A DNA stretch of 64,000 nt from Sclerotiophoma versabilis (lineage: Eukaryota; Ascomycota; Dothideomycetes; Pleosporales; Didymellaceae). Under the pieces are notes generated by a model, which saw nothing but the letters and a program-made list of their open reading frames with translations, searched no databases and was not told the DNA's origin. This document shows positions 1 to 10,330 of this stretch, in pieces. Position 1 is the stretch's first letter; each line of letters begins with the position of its first letter. The stretch lies in contig JAAROD010000081.1 in the NCBI GenBank assembly GCA_012274445.1, forward strand, positions 1,426,001 to 1,490,000. The letters run 5' to 3'. The position numbers and the translations under genes were made by a program.

Positions 1-639
1 CAGACCCTTACCACGGCCAAGTAGCCATCAAGGCCCGAGCTCAGCGTCTGATGGATCTCCTACCTACAATACTTCCTACTGATGAGAAGGAAACATTTGT
101 ACTACACCATCACGACCTACACGCTAACAATATCTTCGTCGGAGAAGATTCTGAAATCTCTGGCATCATCGACTGGGAGTGTTTGCCAACCGTGCCGCTT
201 TGGGTTGCGTGCGAGATTCCCAAATTCCTGCAGACAAAACTGAACCGATACCTATGTCCTGATCCTGACGAGTATATGAAAGAGACCTTGGATGATGGTT
301 CTGAAGAGCTAAATCCTCTATATTATGAACATTTGGAGGAGTACGAGAAAACACAGCTGCGAACGTTCTTTTTTAGAGGAAATGGAGCGCGTTTGCCCAG
401 AGTGACCCAAAGTCTACAGAAACAGCAAGATGAAGGCTGCCTTTGGGGAAATTGTTGCAGTCTTAGAGGACAAATCGAACAGCGACATCATCGACAAGTG
501 GCTGGATACAGTGGAAGAACATGGGTCTGCCCCAGGTATTGGGGAGATGTTACACGCTTACCAGCAGGAGCTGTTGGATCACCACTCAGCCTTACTCAAA
601 GCACGGAAGAAAAAAGATAGAAAGATGACAGAAGAGTAG
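1..639 (+). pseudogene. Broken aminoglycoside-phosphotransferase (APH) family gene, 5' end outside window
   Basis: The frame is open from the window edge (DPYHGQVAIK...) and carries the Brenner motif of APH/choline-kinase-like enzymes, HHDLHANNIFV, followed by IIDWEC, the metal-binding Asp segment. The family normally phosphorylates small molecules. Two lesions follow. A run of six T at 369-374 shifts the frame; dropping one T would give FFLEEMERVCPE, the usual family continuation. Next, a TGA at 403-405 sits where family members usually have Trp (CPEW). Beyond the stop, the shifted frame again reads as good APH C-terminus (FGEIVAVLEDK, DKWLDTVEEHG) up to TAG at 637-639. I infer a recent pseudogene; a sequencing indel could explain the shift but not the stop as well. 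An intron across the lesions is less likely, because the homology is continuous. Confidence 0.7.
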
Positions 640-2146
640 ACTAGGTCAAATCGATCCAAAACGTTGATGTACAGCCTCATTCACAATCAACGCTTTCGAA
701 AAGGTAGAATGAGCCAGCAACCTGGCTGCCGGTAGCCTAGATGGAGGTACTAGAACTGGTTTCTCACCTTGTGTCACCATCTTAGTGGTTCTTGGAAGAC
801 TTGCCGTTGCTTGAGCACAGTTGTGACTGCGGGTTGCGGTGTGGAGGTACGAAAATAGGAACCTAAAGTGGGGGCCGATCGACGCGAGGAACAGGGGTCC
901 AAACGTGACGGCTTGTCGCTGAGGCTTGCTCTTCAACACCACATTCGTTGGCTCTTGCATCACCATACAGCTCAGACTGCATTGCCTACTATGACCGCAG
1001 AGCCGCCGAAGCATTGATACATTGCAACAAGCCACTCATGATGTAAACAGAAAACGTGGCTGCTGATCTGGCCTTCCGTTAACCGTCTCGCCGAGTCTTT
1101 GCTTCACCAGTGTGTTTTTGGTAAGATCGATTCTACTTTTTGCACAAATTTCGTCAATCAGGCCTACCATAGATCATTTCACCAGGCAGATTCACATCAG
1201 GAACACGGCACCGCAAGGCGAACTGCTGTCACTGTCTGTCATTTTGTTTAGTGTATGTGGCTGTGCGCACGTTCACTGTGGAGTCCATCCCACAAAGATC
1301 GAGCAGAGTCTGAATCATGAGAGGCCCCCCTTCCGGCGCGTTGAGGTGTACAATCTTCCGCTGTTAGCGGGGACGATGAACTCAAACGACAACTTGTCGC
1401 TAGAGCAGCCGATTGACATCCACAGTACTACAAGCTGAACAGTCACTCAGCCGTGCAGACGGAATAGGCAAACGCACATGGTGTGGCTCACACGTGTAGC
1501 ATTGAGAAACTTTGACTGGGCCGTCGCATGTAAGCTCGCGCTCTGACGAGACAACTGCGACGCTGGAGCCTCCAACTGTGCGCCTGAGCCACCGCCATCT
1601 AGTAGGCTCATTTTCCTGCACCTGCACCAAGTCCGTCGACAACTCGATTGGGCGTCACTTCTCATTTGTCCACGTTTTCTTGGCGAATCAGAGCCCACAT
1701 GAAAAAAGGCCGGGGCGCAAATGGCGTCAAGAAGTCATGAATCGAACGGCTCATTTCCCCACAACTGCTGAGGCTGAGCCCTTGTTACTCCAGACCGAGA
1801 CGAGCAAGGTTGGGCGCCTACCTCAAAGTGCATTACTACGACCAAGAAGCAATGGGCCCATGCACCCATCATCTTATTTCAAGGATAGATTTCTTCTGTC
1901 TGACAGCCAGGCATCAACTTACTTTCCAGCGAATACTCAAAACCAGCAACGATAGGTTGATCCCAACACCGGACTTTCAAGCTGTTTCAGCTCCGCATGG
2001 TGTAATCCGTATCTTGTACTCCATCACCTAAGTCGTTCGGCCTCCAATACACGCCTTATACAACGACACTTTGAACTTCGACTATCCTACACCAGCAACT
2101 TCTGTGGACAATTCTCTCATCGTTGTTATCATCCAAGACCTCCGCT
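640..2146. other. Intergenic, about 1.5 kb
   Basis: I see no convincing gene. Short open frames on both strands lack ATG starts, splice logic or recognisable motifs. The last 100 bp are probably the leader of the membrane-protein gene that follows. Confidence 0.5.
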
Positions 2147-2725
2147 ATGGCTCCCACACCGGTAAACAACAACCTTTCTGCTGAGCCTTCATCTACAGCG
2201 AAGGATGACGGGAACTACTGGAAGCCCGCCAACATCGCGTTCACAGCAGTCGTCAGTGTCCTCGCCCTTGGCGTTATTCTCGCTGCGATAGCCTTCCTCG
2301 TCTACAGACATCGTCAACATAAGAAGATTGCCCAAACAATACCCGCAAAAGAAAGTCTCTTGGAAGGCGACGAGCGTAAATCTAGCATGTTCAGTCGCGA
2401 GAGAGTTAGTAGCGTTACAGTATATGTCGACCAAGCGGAGACAGACACAGCAGACAAGGGCGTCAGCCAGGAACCCGCACCGCTTGTGCCTCTGCACATC
2501 AACACGCAGACAGCAACACCATCCGCAAGCGCAGGCAGCGGCGTTAGCGCGATGAGCAGAAACAGCAACAGTACACTCGGTACAATGATGTTGAGTCCGG
2601 TCTCGGAAGGCTCACGACCAACGCGGCCACGAAGCACAAGCACATCGAGCATGCGCTACTACGCAATGACACCCACAGACACAACAATACCGGTGCCGAC
2701 GATCGTTCGTACAACATCAGGTTGA
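2147..2725 (+). CDS. Single-pass transmembrane protein, serine/threonine-rich tail
   Basis: An intronless 192-residue protein. The chosen start is ATG 2147 (MAPTPVNNN), which has G at +4; the frame is open upstream only through a TTG. A short polar N-terminus is followed by one hydrophobic segment at about residues 29-52 (IAFTAVVSVLALGVILAAIAF), then a basic stop-transfer patch (YRHRQHKK) and a long Ser/Thr/Pro-rich tail. This is the layout of a type I/III single-pass protein with a cytoplasmic disordered tail, as in many uncharacterised fungal membrane proteins. There is no cleavable signal peptide and no known domain, so I assign no function. Confidence 0.75.
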   Translation: MAPTPVNNNLSAEPSSTAKDDGNYWKPANIAFTAVVSVLALGVILAAIAFLVYRHRQHKKIAQTIPAKESLLEGDERKSSMFSRERVSSVTVYVDQAETDTADKGVSQEPAPLVPLHINTQTATPSASAGSGVSAMSRNSNSTLGTMMLSPVSEGSRPTRPRSTSTSSMRYYAMTPTDTTIPVPTIVRTTSG

Positions 2726-3457
2726 GGAGGGAGAGGAGGCATCAGTGGCAGTAGAATGTAATGAACTTTAGCTGTCATCACTTGCTTGTTCGCAGTTGTA
2801 TCTATCTTTGCTTTCCCCCGTTATACCCGCTTTCACTCGTACCCTTTACGCACATGCCGATGTCGCGTTCCGATTATCATCAAAAATATCTGTTCAGTTC
2901 TCAGATTCTAAGTCTCGCTCCCCTGAAGCTCCTGCCTACTCTTGACCAGCGTCGCAAGGCCCCCTGTGACAAGAAACGGCCCCCATACCACAGGCACCTG
3001 AAACACACGACACAAACTCCGCAGGAGATAAGCTTCTTGATCCATCCAATTGAATCTTGTTAGGCAAACTCCTCGTTTCTTGGACACAACAAGAACTGCA
3101 GTTACTAAAATCTAGATACGCGCTGTGTGCATACTTCCAAGATAAACACAATGCTACTACGCAGCCTTATTTGCACTCAATGCTAAGCTTGGAGACCACA
3201 CATCTTACATCTGGACTTGGTGCGATGATATAGCAGTTGCTTCACCTCTAGCATCTGCACAAACAGCTCTTCAAGCCTATCTCAGCTATTGACATGGACA
3301 TCTCATGATCATCACTGAACTCTCGCGCCGTCCGTGCATGGGTAATGTAGAACGGCTGGTTGGCATGCGTAGCGCTTCTCTGACCAACTTGAACAATTGA
3401 ACTCGATATCAACGCGATCGTCAAAGTTGCGCGGCGTAAGCTGGGTGTGGGAAATGA

Positions 3458-3601
3458 CGTGGCGAATGCACGCTCAAGGTGGACTTCGCGGACGCTGCGT
3501 TCAAAGTCGACAATGCCAAGTTATATAACTTCCTCGATGCATGGCTGGAGAGCATTGATGCAGGAAAGCCTGGGCGCTTGGAGCTAGAGGGGTTCTCTTG
3601 A
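3458..3601 (+). other. Possible exon remnant, unrecognised
   Basis: This 48-codon stretch reads RGECTLKVDFADAAF then KVDNAKLYNFLDAW and ESIDAGKPGRLELEGF before TGA at 3599-3601. It has globular-protein composition and codon use unlike the surrounding DNA. It has no ATG, a TGA lies directly upstream (3455-3457), and I found no convincing splice acceptor. It may be the 3' end of a decayed gene or chance. I do not recognise the family. Confidence 0.2.
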
Positions 3602-4162
3602 GGTGGAAGAATATGTCTACGATCCGGGACTAAGGGAAAGGAAGAAGCATAGCGTGGAAGCCCACTATCAAGAAACATTCGTAGGAATACCAATTGTATC
3701 TGTGGTATTCGAACCTTATCTCGAACCGGGCTTACACGCTATTTCATATCGGACATACCTGAAATGTTGTTGTGCAGTTGGGTGGAGTAACCTGTGTTGC
3801 CTGTGACGTTGTTACCAGTAGCTCTCTGCTGTAGTAAGATCCTTAATCATTTAATGGCAACAAGGAACTGTACATAAAGGTGAAGGTTGCAGGTGTAGCC
3901 TTATTGAGCCTGACATCGTCTGCACTCTTCGCACTTTTACCCTTGACTCGAGTTCTATCTCTACCCGTACCTGCTTCAACTCTTGCACTGTTTACAAACA
4001 CTTCCCCACTTCCTTCTAACTTTTCTCTCCTTCCCTGCACACCTTGTTTTGGACTCAATTTTCACACCCCCACGTTTTTGATCAACAGATATCTTCGCTT
4101 TGATAATGGGTTCAGTAAGGATAATGAGTAGAGATCAGATATTCGATCTTGAGGATTTGATA

Positions 4163-4179
4163 ACGCGACGCGACGCGAC
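4163..4179. repeat. Short GCGAC tandem repeat
   Basis: About three and a half copies of the pentamer GCGAC lie in non-coding DNA. It is a minor microsatellite with no sign of function. Confidence 0.6.
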
Positions 4180-4674
4180 GCGCTTGCCCTCTTTCACACA
4201 AGAGCAAGTACGAAGCGAGGATGATCTCACGTCACACCAACAACAACGCAGCTCGAACCTCACAAACCATACTTGGGATGAACACCCTTGCCTTTGAGGC
4301 TGAGACATTGTGCCACCTCGGCACGCCTAATCCGAGCCCTCCGTCATGTTTCACAAAAATAGCATACTGGAGCTCGGCACGACTCGCCCGGGCAACACCA
4401 TGTGGAGCCACGCATCGTCACAGCCTCATGTCAGGAACGCGCAGCCGGACTGAAGCTTCCAGCTGAAAAGATGGGGTGACGCGCTAAGCAGGATATTCGT
4501 ATCGATCGTCGCTGCTCATAAATTAAGCATCGTATTTATTCACACCGGTACAAACCTCATTCGCGACCAACCTTTGAACACATACATTGAAGACACTTGC
4601 TATCCAAGAAGCACACCAGTACTGCATATACTTCTTCTCTCTTCCAGCTATATAAGATAGACACAGCCGCCACA

Positions 4675-5251
4675 ATGTCTGCAGTCTCCTCCGCAGTGTC
4701 CTCGGTCGTCTCCTCCGCTGTCGCAAGCGCAACGCCCAGCGGCGCATCCTGCGCTACCGCAGACTTCACCCAAGTACTTATATCTCTCTTCACTCACCTC
4801 AAAATCAAACTAACACTCGTAGTTCCCCACAAAAGATATCGCCTGTGCCGTCGGCAGCACCAGCGCGACCCTCGCTTCCAACACATCCTCCGTCCTCAAA
4901 GAATGCTGCAAATCCGCCCCCGTCGAGTCCTTCAACGGCGACTGCGGCTACTACTGTCTGTCCGTCCAGCAGTCGGTGGCTGATTTGCAGAGCTGCTTCA
5001 TGGAGAACGGCATTGCACCAGGAACGATCTTCTGCAACGGTAACAACACCGCGACTGCGACGGGCACACCGACTGGAGGCGCTAGCTCGACTGTAAGCAG
5101 CACAAGAGGAAGCTCAAGTGGGACGGGCAGCGCGGCTGCTAGTGGAAGTGCCGGTGCAGCGGCTGGTGTCGTGGTGCCGCAGGTTAGCAAGGCGGGATTG
5201 GGTGTGTTGGGCATGATTGTTGTGTCAGTCTTCGCTGGGGCTATGCTGTAA
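4675..5251 (+). CDS. Cysteine-rich, probably GPI-anchored surface protein
   Basis: Exons 4675-4773 and 4823-5251 encode 175 residues. The 49-bp intron (GTACTT...CTAAC...CGTAG) falls in phase 0. The N-terminus (MSAVSSAVSSVVSS) is only weakly hydrophobic for a signal peptide. The central domain holds eight Cys in the order C..C..CC..C..C..C..C (SGASCAT, IACAV, KECCKSA, GDCGYYC, QSC, IFC), consistent with four disulfides. A Ser/Thr/Gly/Ala-rich spacer follows, then a hydrophobic C-terminal tail (GLGVLGMIVVSVFAGAML), typical of a GPI-attachment signal. The cysteine spacing resembles a widespread ascomycete family of small GPI proteins and does not fit CFEM. The likely location is cell wall or plasma membrane; the function is unknown. 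Confidence 0.8.
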
Positions 5252-5506
5252 GAGGCTAGCTGTGGGGTAGAGGATCGAAGGCATATATACCAGGTTTGCT
5301 TTAGGATAGGGTTGGTTCGGTGCACAGAATCATAATTAGCGACATCCATAGTTCACATCATATCAGTTAGAGAGTTTCATATAAAATTGTTCACCGAGGA
5401 ACACTAGGATTTGATCTTGCAACAGATTACGATTACCTAAGTACGAGTGGTATGTACAGGGCGTGCAAGGTCATCTATCATCTACTGCTAACATACTTTA
5501 CTAGAT

Positions 5507-6700
5507 CTAGTAGTGGAGGGGCTCGGCAGTCTTGTTCTTCTGCGTGAGGTCGAACTCAGAAGCAGCGTACATGAACGGACCAGCACCCTTGCCATCGTTC
5601 AAACTGAGAGGAACAGTGGTGTAGTACTCGTACGATGCATCACCCTTCAAGCTACCAACCTCAACGGTACCGTTCCACGACAGCGTACCGTTCTTCTCAT
5701 AGACGATGAAGTCATCAAGCATGAGATCAAACGCCTTGTTCGCAACAGGCAGGTACTCATTGTCAAGCAGCCCTGTCCTTACGCCCTTGAAGTAGGCATA
5801 TGTGAACATTGCAGTTGCACTCGACTCGATGTAGTTACCCTTCTTGCCTGCGAGCTCAGGGTCCATGAGCAGCCACCAGCCACCCTCGGCATCCTGCGCG
5901 TTCTTGATGCCTTCAGCCAGAGTGCTGAGGTACGAGGCCAGCTTGGCGTATCCGGGAAGCTCCTTGGGGTATACCTGCAGCACCTCGACGAGCGCAACGA
6001 AGTACCAGCCTACAGCACGGTTCCAGACGTACGGCGACGCGCCGGTCTCAGGGTCTGCCCACACAGCCTTCTTGGTCTCGTCGTAGCCGTGGTACAGAAG
6101 GTTGATGGTGTGGTTACGAGTGTGCTCCTCGATCAGGTCGAATTGCAGCTCGATGTCCTTCCAGGCAGTGACATTGTCATTGTCGAAGTACGAGGTGTAT
6201 GTGGCGTAGAAGGTGTCGGCCATGTAGATACCGTCGAGCCACATCTGGTTGGCGTAGGTCGGGGCGCGGTGCCAGAAACCGCCCTCGGGGGTGCGGGGCC
6301 AGCGGTTCAGCTGATCCCTGTACCTGCGGGCGGCGATCTCGTACCTGGATTCGTTGCGGCCACCCTCGTTCCACCAGTAGAGGATGTTGTTGCCCATACG
6401 GATGTCGTCGAGGGTGTAGTATGTATCGTTGTAGCCAGTGACGGTTCCGTTGGCTGAGACGAGGGAGGAGACGGAGCTACGGGCGTACTCGAGCAAGTCC
6501 TCATTGTTGTTCACGGCAGCCACCTTCTGGATACCCTCAAGTGTGACAGCGGGGACGTAGGTGTGGCGGATGACCTGGTTCTTTGACAAGAACGAAGTAG
6601 CCATCCATTGTCCATACGCCGAAGGCTTTGTGTGGTTCTTCGCAGCAAGCGTAGTGCTCGCGCACGAGAGAACGGCAAGGCTGAGATCGGAGAAACGCAT
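5507..6700 (-). CDS. Secreted GH105 unsaturated rhamnogalacturonyl hydrolase (YteR-like)
   Basis: A 397-residue intronless protein. ATG at 6700 was chosen because the next 20 residues (MRFSDLSLAVLSCASTTLAA) form a signal peptide; the frame is open upstream to 6820 but without ATG. The family removes the unsaturated uronic-acid residue left by pectate or rhamnogalacturonan lyases, by hydrating the double bond. The acid residue in NQMWLDGIYMAD (Asp156) matches the catalytic Asp of YteR, and DDIRMGNN (about 99) the second acidic site. RNAVGWYFVAL, EGGWW and ESSATAMF are further family blocks, and several NxT/S sites fit secretion. It probably acts extracellularly on plant pectin. The alternative is a GH88-type member, but overall resemblance is to GH105. 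Confidence 0.9.
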   Translation of the reverse strand: MRFSDLSLAVLSCASTTLAAKNHTKPSAYGQWMATSFLSKNQVIRHTYVPAVTLEGIQKVAAVNNNEDLLEYARSSVSSLVSANGTVTGYNDTYYTLDDIRMGNNILYWWNEGGRNESRYEIAARRYRDQLNRWPRTPEGGFWHRAPTYANQMWLDGIYMADTFYATYTSYFDNDNVTAWKDIELQFDLIEEHTRNHTINLLYHGYDETKKAVWADPETGASPYVWNRAVGWYFVALVEVLQVYPKELPGYAKLASYLSTLAEGIKNAQDAEGGWWLLMDPELAGKKGNYIESSATAMFTYAYFKGVRTGLLDNEYLPVANKAFDLMLDDFIVYEKNGTLSWNGTVEVGSLKGDASYEYYTTVPLSLNDGKGAGPFMYAASEFDLTQKNKTAEPLHY

Positions 6701-7293
6701 ATTGAAACGAGTGACACTATATTGACAGGGACCTATAGCAAAGACAGAACAAGGCCTGAAAGAAAGTTTGAGGCTTGATGAAGCCCTGACAGAGTCATAG
6801 GCCCCGTTATATACTTCCACGCGTTCATCTCCAAGATTCCCTCACCATCGGACGCCTCTTGCTGCAACTGCGCTGTTTGTTAATCTGGATCCTTGCGCTT
6901 ACATCCTTACAAGTGCTCGGGATCACCCATCCTGGCACCCGTTCAAATTTCCGCCACCGGCGATGCGCTTGTTTGTGAACAAAATCGGACTGAGAGGGAA
7001 GGAAAGTGGATTCCTTTGCCAAGCTCTGGGGCTTGGCATTATTAGGCTGAGATGGCAACGGAGAAATTGGGGATTGGATGGGCAATAGGGGTGGACTGGG
7101 ATGAAGGCGGTTCAAGCGGAAGCTGACGAACGCTCAATCAACTTCCTTATTCGGTATCGTTTCAGATGAAATGAGATCGTTCTTGCTGGACTCTTTTACA
7201 TTTTGCTGATCATGAAAGAGGTGTGAAAGAGCAAGAACATTCGACGCGCTTGTCGTAGCTTGAGAACGCGGGCCGTCTCCGCGGGACCCTTCA
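6701..7293. other. Divergent intergenic region (GH105 / DUF3605)
   Basis: About 590 bp separate the start codons of two divergent genes. Apart from the TATA-like element I see no clear motif. It presumably carries both promoters. Confidence 0.5.
6806..6813 (-). promoter_or_regulatory. TATA-like element of the GH105 gene
   Basis: On the minus strand this reads TATATAAC, about 106 nt upstream of the GH105 start codon, a usual distance for a fungal TATA box. It is inferred from position and sequence only. Confidence 0.4.
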
Positions 7294-8055
7294 ATGCGTT
7301 TCAGCCCCGCCGTCCAATCGAACTCGTTTCACACCACATCCGAACCAAGCATGGCGCCACACCACCCTGTCGACGAATCATCTCTCCCATCCGCATTTCA
7401 ATCATCCTGGAAATCAAACCCAGATCCTACCGCATTGCCGTTTCCGCGAGATAGCCCACCTTTCGCGCTCACTGCAGTCGACTGGCAACAACTCAGCCTA
7501 AATGATGACGGGTACACACCGCACTCATGGGAGAACTTGCATCACCTGATCTCTACAGGACAGCTGGATGCGCTGAAGAGATGGCCTAGTCAGTTGAAAG
7601 CGTATCTGGCTTGGACTGCGCATGTCAAAGCGAAGTATGGGAGTGCGACTACGTATCTGCTTACACAACGACTGTTCTGGGAGCCAATTGATGATGAGTC
7701 GGGCGCGATGGCGTTCAATGTGAGGAACGTGGTGCCATTTGCGGATCCAGAGGACTTTACCATTCTTAGGAATGATTGGCCTTATGGACACGAGGAAGGC
7801 ATTCGGCACATTTGTGTCTGGTTGAAGCAGCGCTTGCCGGTCGATGAGGAAGGTGCCTTGTCTGAACAGGGAAGGACGATGGTCGAAGAGTTCGTGGACA
7901 AAGAGTTCAGGGCTAAGGCGGGCGAAGAAGAGAGAGACAACAAGGTCCTTTGGTTCAAGAACACCACCAACTTGCAGAGCGTCAGAAGTTTGGAGCACTT
8001 GCATATATTGGTCCGAAATGTGGATGATGACGTCTTGAAGCAGTGGCTGGCTTGA
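7294..8055 (+). CDS. DUF3605 protein, N-acetylglucosamine-induced protein 1 (Gig1)-like
   Basis: An intronless 253-residue protein. The first ATG (7294, MRFSPAVQ) is used here; a second in-frame ATG at 7351 (MAPHHPVD, good context) is an equally plausible start. The DUF3605 core is recognisable: FALTAVDWQQL, then LKRWPSQLKAYLAW, the block ILRNDWPYGHE, IRHICVWLKQRLP, and the C-terminal signature WFKNTTNLQSVRSLEHLHIL. The family includes Candida Gig1, induced by GlcNAc and linked to GlcNAc metabolism; its biochemical activity is not established. No signal peptide or membrane segment is visible. It runs toward the MFS transporter gene, with only 71 bp between the two stop codons. Confidence 0.85.
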   Translation: MRFSPAVQSNSFHTTSEPSMAPHHPVDESSLPSAFQSSWKSNPDPTALPFPRDSPPFALTAVDWQQLSLNDDGYTPHSWENLHHLISTGQLDALKRWPSQLKAYLAWTAHVKAKYGSATTYLLTQRLFWEPIDDESGAMAFNVRNVVPFADPEDFTILRNDWPYGHEEGIRHICVWLKQRLPVDEEGALSEQGRTMVEEFVDKEFRAKAGEEERDNKVLWFKNTTNLQSVRSLEHLHILVRNVDDDVLKQWLA

Positions 8056-8126
8056 GCACTAAAGTACATTCTCTCTTTCTATCGCTGATTTAGATATAGA
8101 CTTTAACAACAGCTGTCCAACAAGAA

Positions 8127-10330
8127 CTAGCGGCTCTCTTGCCTTATATGAGCAATTCGAGGCGCAGTTACTTCGTCGCTTTCCACGTCTGCTACTTTCT
8201 GCCTAACCTCCTCGTACCCTATATTGACGTCTAGCTCCTGCTTGTTTGCAGCGACAGAGCTTTTGAAGAAAGCAATCAGATAAACGCCGTACATGACGTA
8301 TCCCTTCGTTGCCGTTTGCTGAGCTTGCCCTTTCTTCCCTTCTTTTGCAACTACACCAATCCAGACGTTGCCAAGGAAAGCCGAAGCGATGATAGACAAG
8401 CCTACAAAAGGCAAAACAGTTATCAGAGCCCACATGACTGACCTGGCTGCGGCATTCTGAACCGCTTCCTTAACAGGTCCCGACAGACCGTCAAGCGTAG
8501 TAAGGTTTCCAGCTCCGCTATAATTCTGGGAAATACCAGAAGAATAGTGGTTGAGCCTATTGGTGAAGACAGCGCCCATCATCGAGATACCAATGGTCTC
8601 ACCAAGAGGCAGCATGAATGAGAGAAGAGACTGCATAGCTGGGATACGTGTCGACCATGTACCTGCAGCGTGTAATACGACAGGCATAAAGCGAAGTCCA
8701 GTACCGGCGCCAGAGATGGCAAGAAAGATGCTAACCAGTGTACCATGCCGGATTGACACGGCGTATGTCAACACCGCTAGGCCAACACCTTCCACGATGG
8801 AACCGATGAATAATGGGAAGAATGTCTGCGCTGGTCGGACGTTACAAAGATACATCGCCACGTACACACCAACGCCAAGCCCTGGAGTGTAGTAAAGAAG
8901 CTGGACTCCAGCTTTGGAAGGTGAGTAGCCCTCGGCGAGCTGCCAGTAGTATGAGATGAAGTAGAACGCGCTGACAAGCGAGATGCCTGCTGAGAAGTTG
9001 ATGATCATAAGGAGGACGGTATCCTTCTTCCGGAACAGAGTCGATGGTATCATAGGGACTTGACGCGGTAAGAGGCGAGCGGTGAAACGTCCGGGACCCA
9101 GGAGATACTCATGTACGAAGAAGGCAACAAGGAGAATGCCACCGATGGCAAATGGCGCCACGGTCGCTGCTGAGTTCCATGCATATTGGGTGCCGCCCCA
9201 CTGTACCGCAAGGATGATCAAGCCGACACCGAGTATGAAGAGAAATGCACCCGGCCAGTCAATGCTCAAAAGCCCAGTAATGTAGTTCTTCCGGTGAGAG
9301 CGGTTGGTATTGCCTGCCGCCCGGGCTGCGCTGCCCTTGACTAATTCTTTGCGCATTAGGACGACGATGAGGATGTGCGAAAGGGCAGCAAGGCAGACAG
9401 GAAGTACGAAGCAGTATCGCCAGCTTGCATCTGCAAGGTAACCACCGACTACTGGGCCAACACCGTAACTAAGAAATTGTCAGTATCTGCCAAAGACAAC
9501 GAATCGACTGTTGGTGATCTACTCACCTAATGCCGCCGATCAAAGAGAGCGTCGAGTTACTTCTGGATACCTGAGCCAACGTAGCTCCGTTGTCGGATAG
9601 GATGATACGAGACAGATTCATGATACCTGCCGCACCTAAACCTTGGAACGCTCTGCCTACAAGAAGCATTCCCCAATTCTGAGCACCCGCACATAGTGCG
9701 CTCCCGATCATGATCCAGAACATCTGGAAGTGCAGTGTCGAGTGGCGACCGAAAGCTTCTGCGAATTGACCAGAGACAGGTACAAAAGTTGTGAATGTCA
9801 GCGTGTAGGCGGCAACGATCCAGTTGAAGCCGCCAGACAGTCGATCTGAATCATGGTCAGTGGTTGATGTTTTCAATAGCAGGATAGAACGGACTGAAGT
9901 CAGACGAGATAAGTGGTATCGCTGGCGCGACAATGGTAACGTCCACCGCCGCAAGAAAATTCGGCAAGACCAATCCGATCAAGAGCTTCCATTGCTCTAC
10001 GTTTCGTCGGCGGGCATCCTCTTTCTCTTGTGCGTTCTCCTTTGTGTGTTCTGTTACACTGTGGCTTGCTGTATGAGAGCGGAGCTCGATGCCGTTATTG
10101 CTATCGTATCGTTTGTGCTGGGTATGTGGTGGTATTTGGTCAGGCACGAGATGCGAGTCTTCGGTGGTGGGCACAGCTTTCTTTGCCTGATGCTCCCTGA
10201 TCGCACTTCGTGCTTGTCTATACAGCCAGATAGCCATGTAAATTATGTATCGAATCTTGACGGAAGTGGCAAAGAATAATGAGATACAAAAGAAGTAGAT
10301 GATAGCTGCAAACCCCACGAGAAGCTTCAT
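8127..10330 (-). CDS. MFS drug-efflux-type transporter (DHA2/14-TM family)
   Basis: Exons (minus strand) 10330-9895, 9845-9527 and 9468-8127 give 698 residues. The introns are 49 bp (donor GTCCGT, non-optimal) and 58 bp (GTGAGT). Start ATG 10330 opens with a hydrophobic stretch (MKLLVGFAAIIYFFCISLFFA); ATG 10237 is an alternative. A charged linker precedes TM1 (LIGLVLPNFLAAVDVTIVAPAIPLISSDF). The family motifs are visible: LNWIVAAYTL-like GGFNWIVAAYTL, motif C-like GAAGIMNLSRIILSD, and YGVGPVVGGYLADASWRYCF at the exon 2/3 junction. The central loop and a tall C-terminal half with further TMs fit the 14-TM drug:H+ antiporter group. Likely role: proton-driven efflux of a small molecule at the plasma membrane; the substrate cannot be read. 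No biosynthetic cluster surrounds it. Confidence 0.88.

Larger units (their letters stand above)
2726..4674. other. Intergenic, about 1.9 kb
   Basis: Mostly featureless. It holds one coding-like patch (3458-3601) and a small GCGAC repeat (4163-4179), both listed separately. The last 100 bp, ending in a pyrimidine-rich stretch and ACAATG, are the leader of the next gene. Confidence 0.5.

Noticed and set aside
4675..5251. CFEM effector domain
   Set aside because: There are eight cysteines, but their spacing (adjacent CC, and C-x3-C in GDCGYYC) does not fit the CFEM pattern.
5513..6457. A 314-codon open frame on the plus strand, antisense to the GH105 gene
   Set aside because: It lies wholly opposite a well-supported enzyme gene, has Val/Leu/Gly-heavy composition typical of reverse-frame shadows, and no motif.
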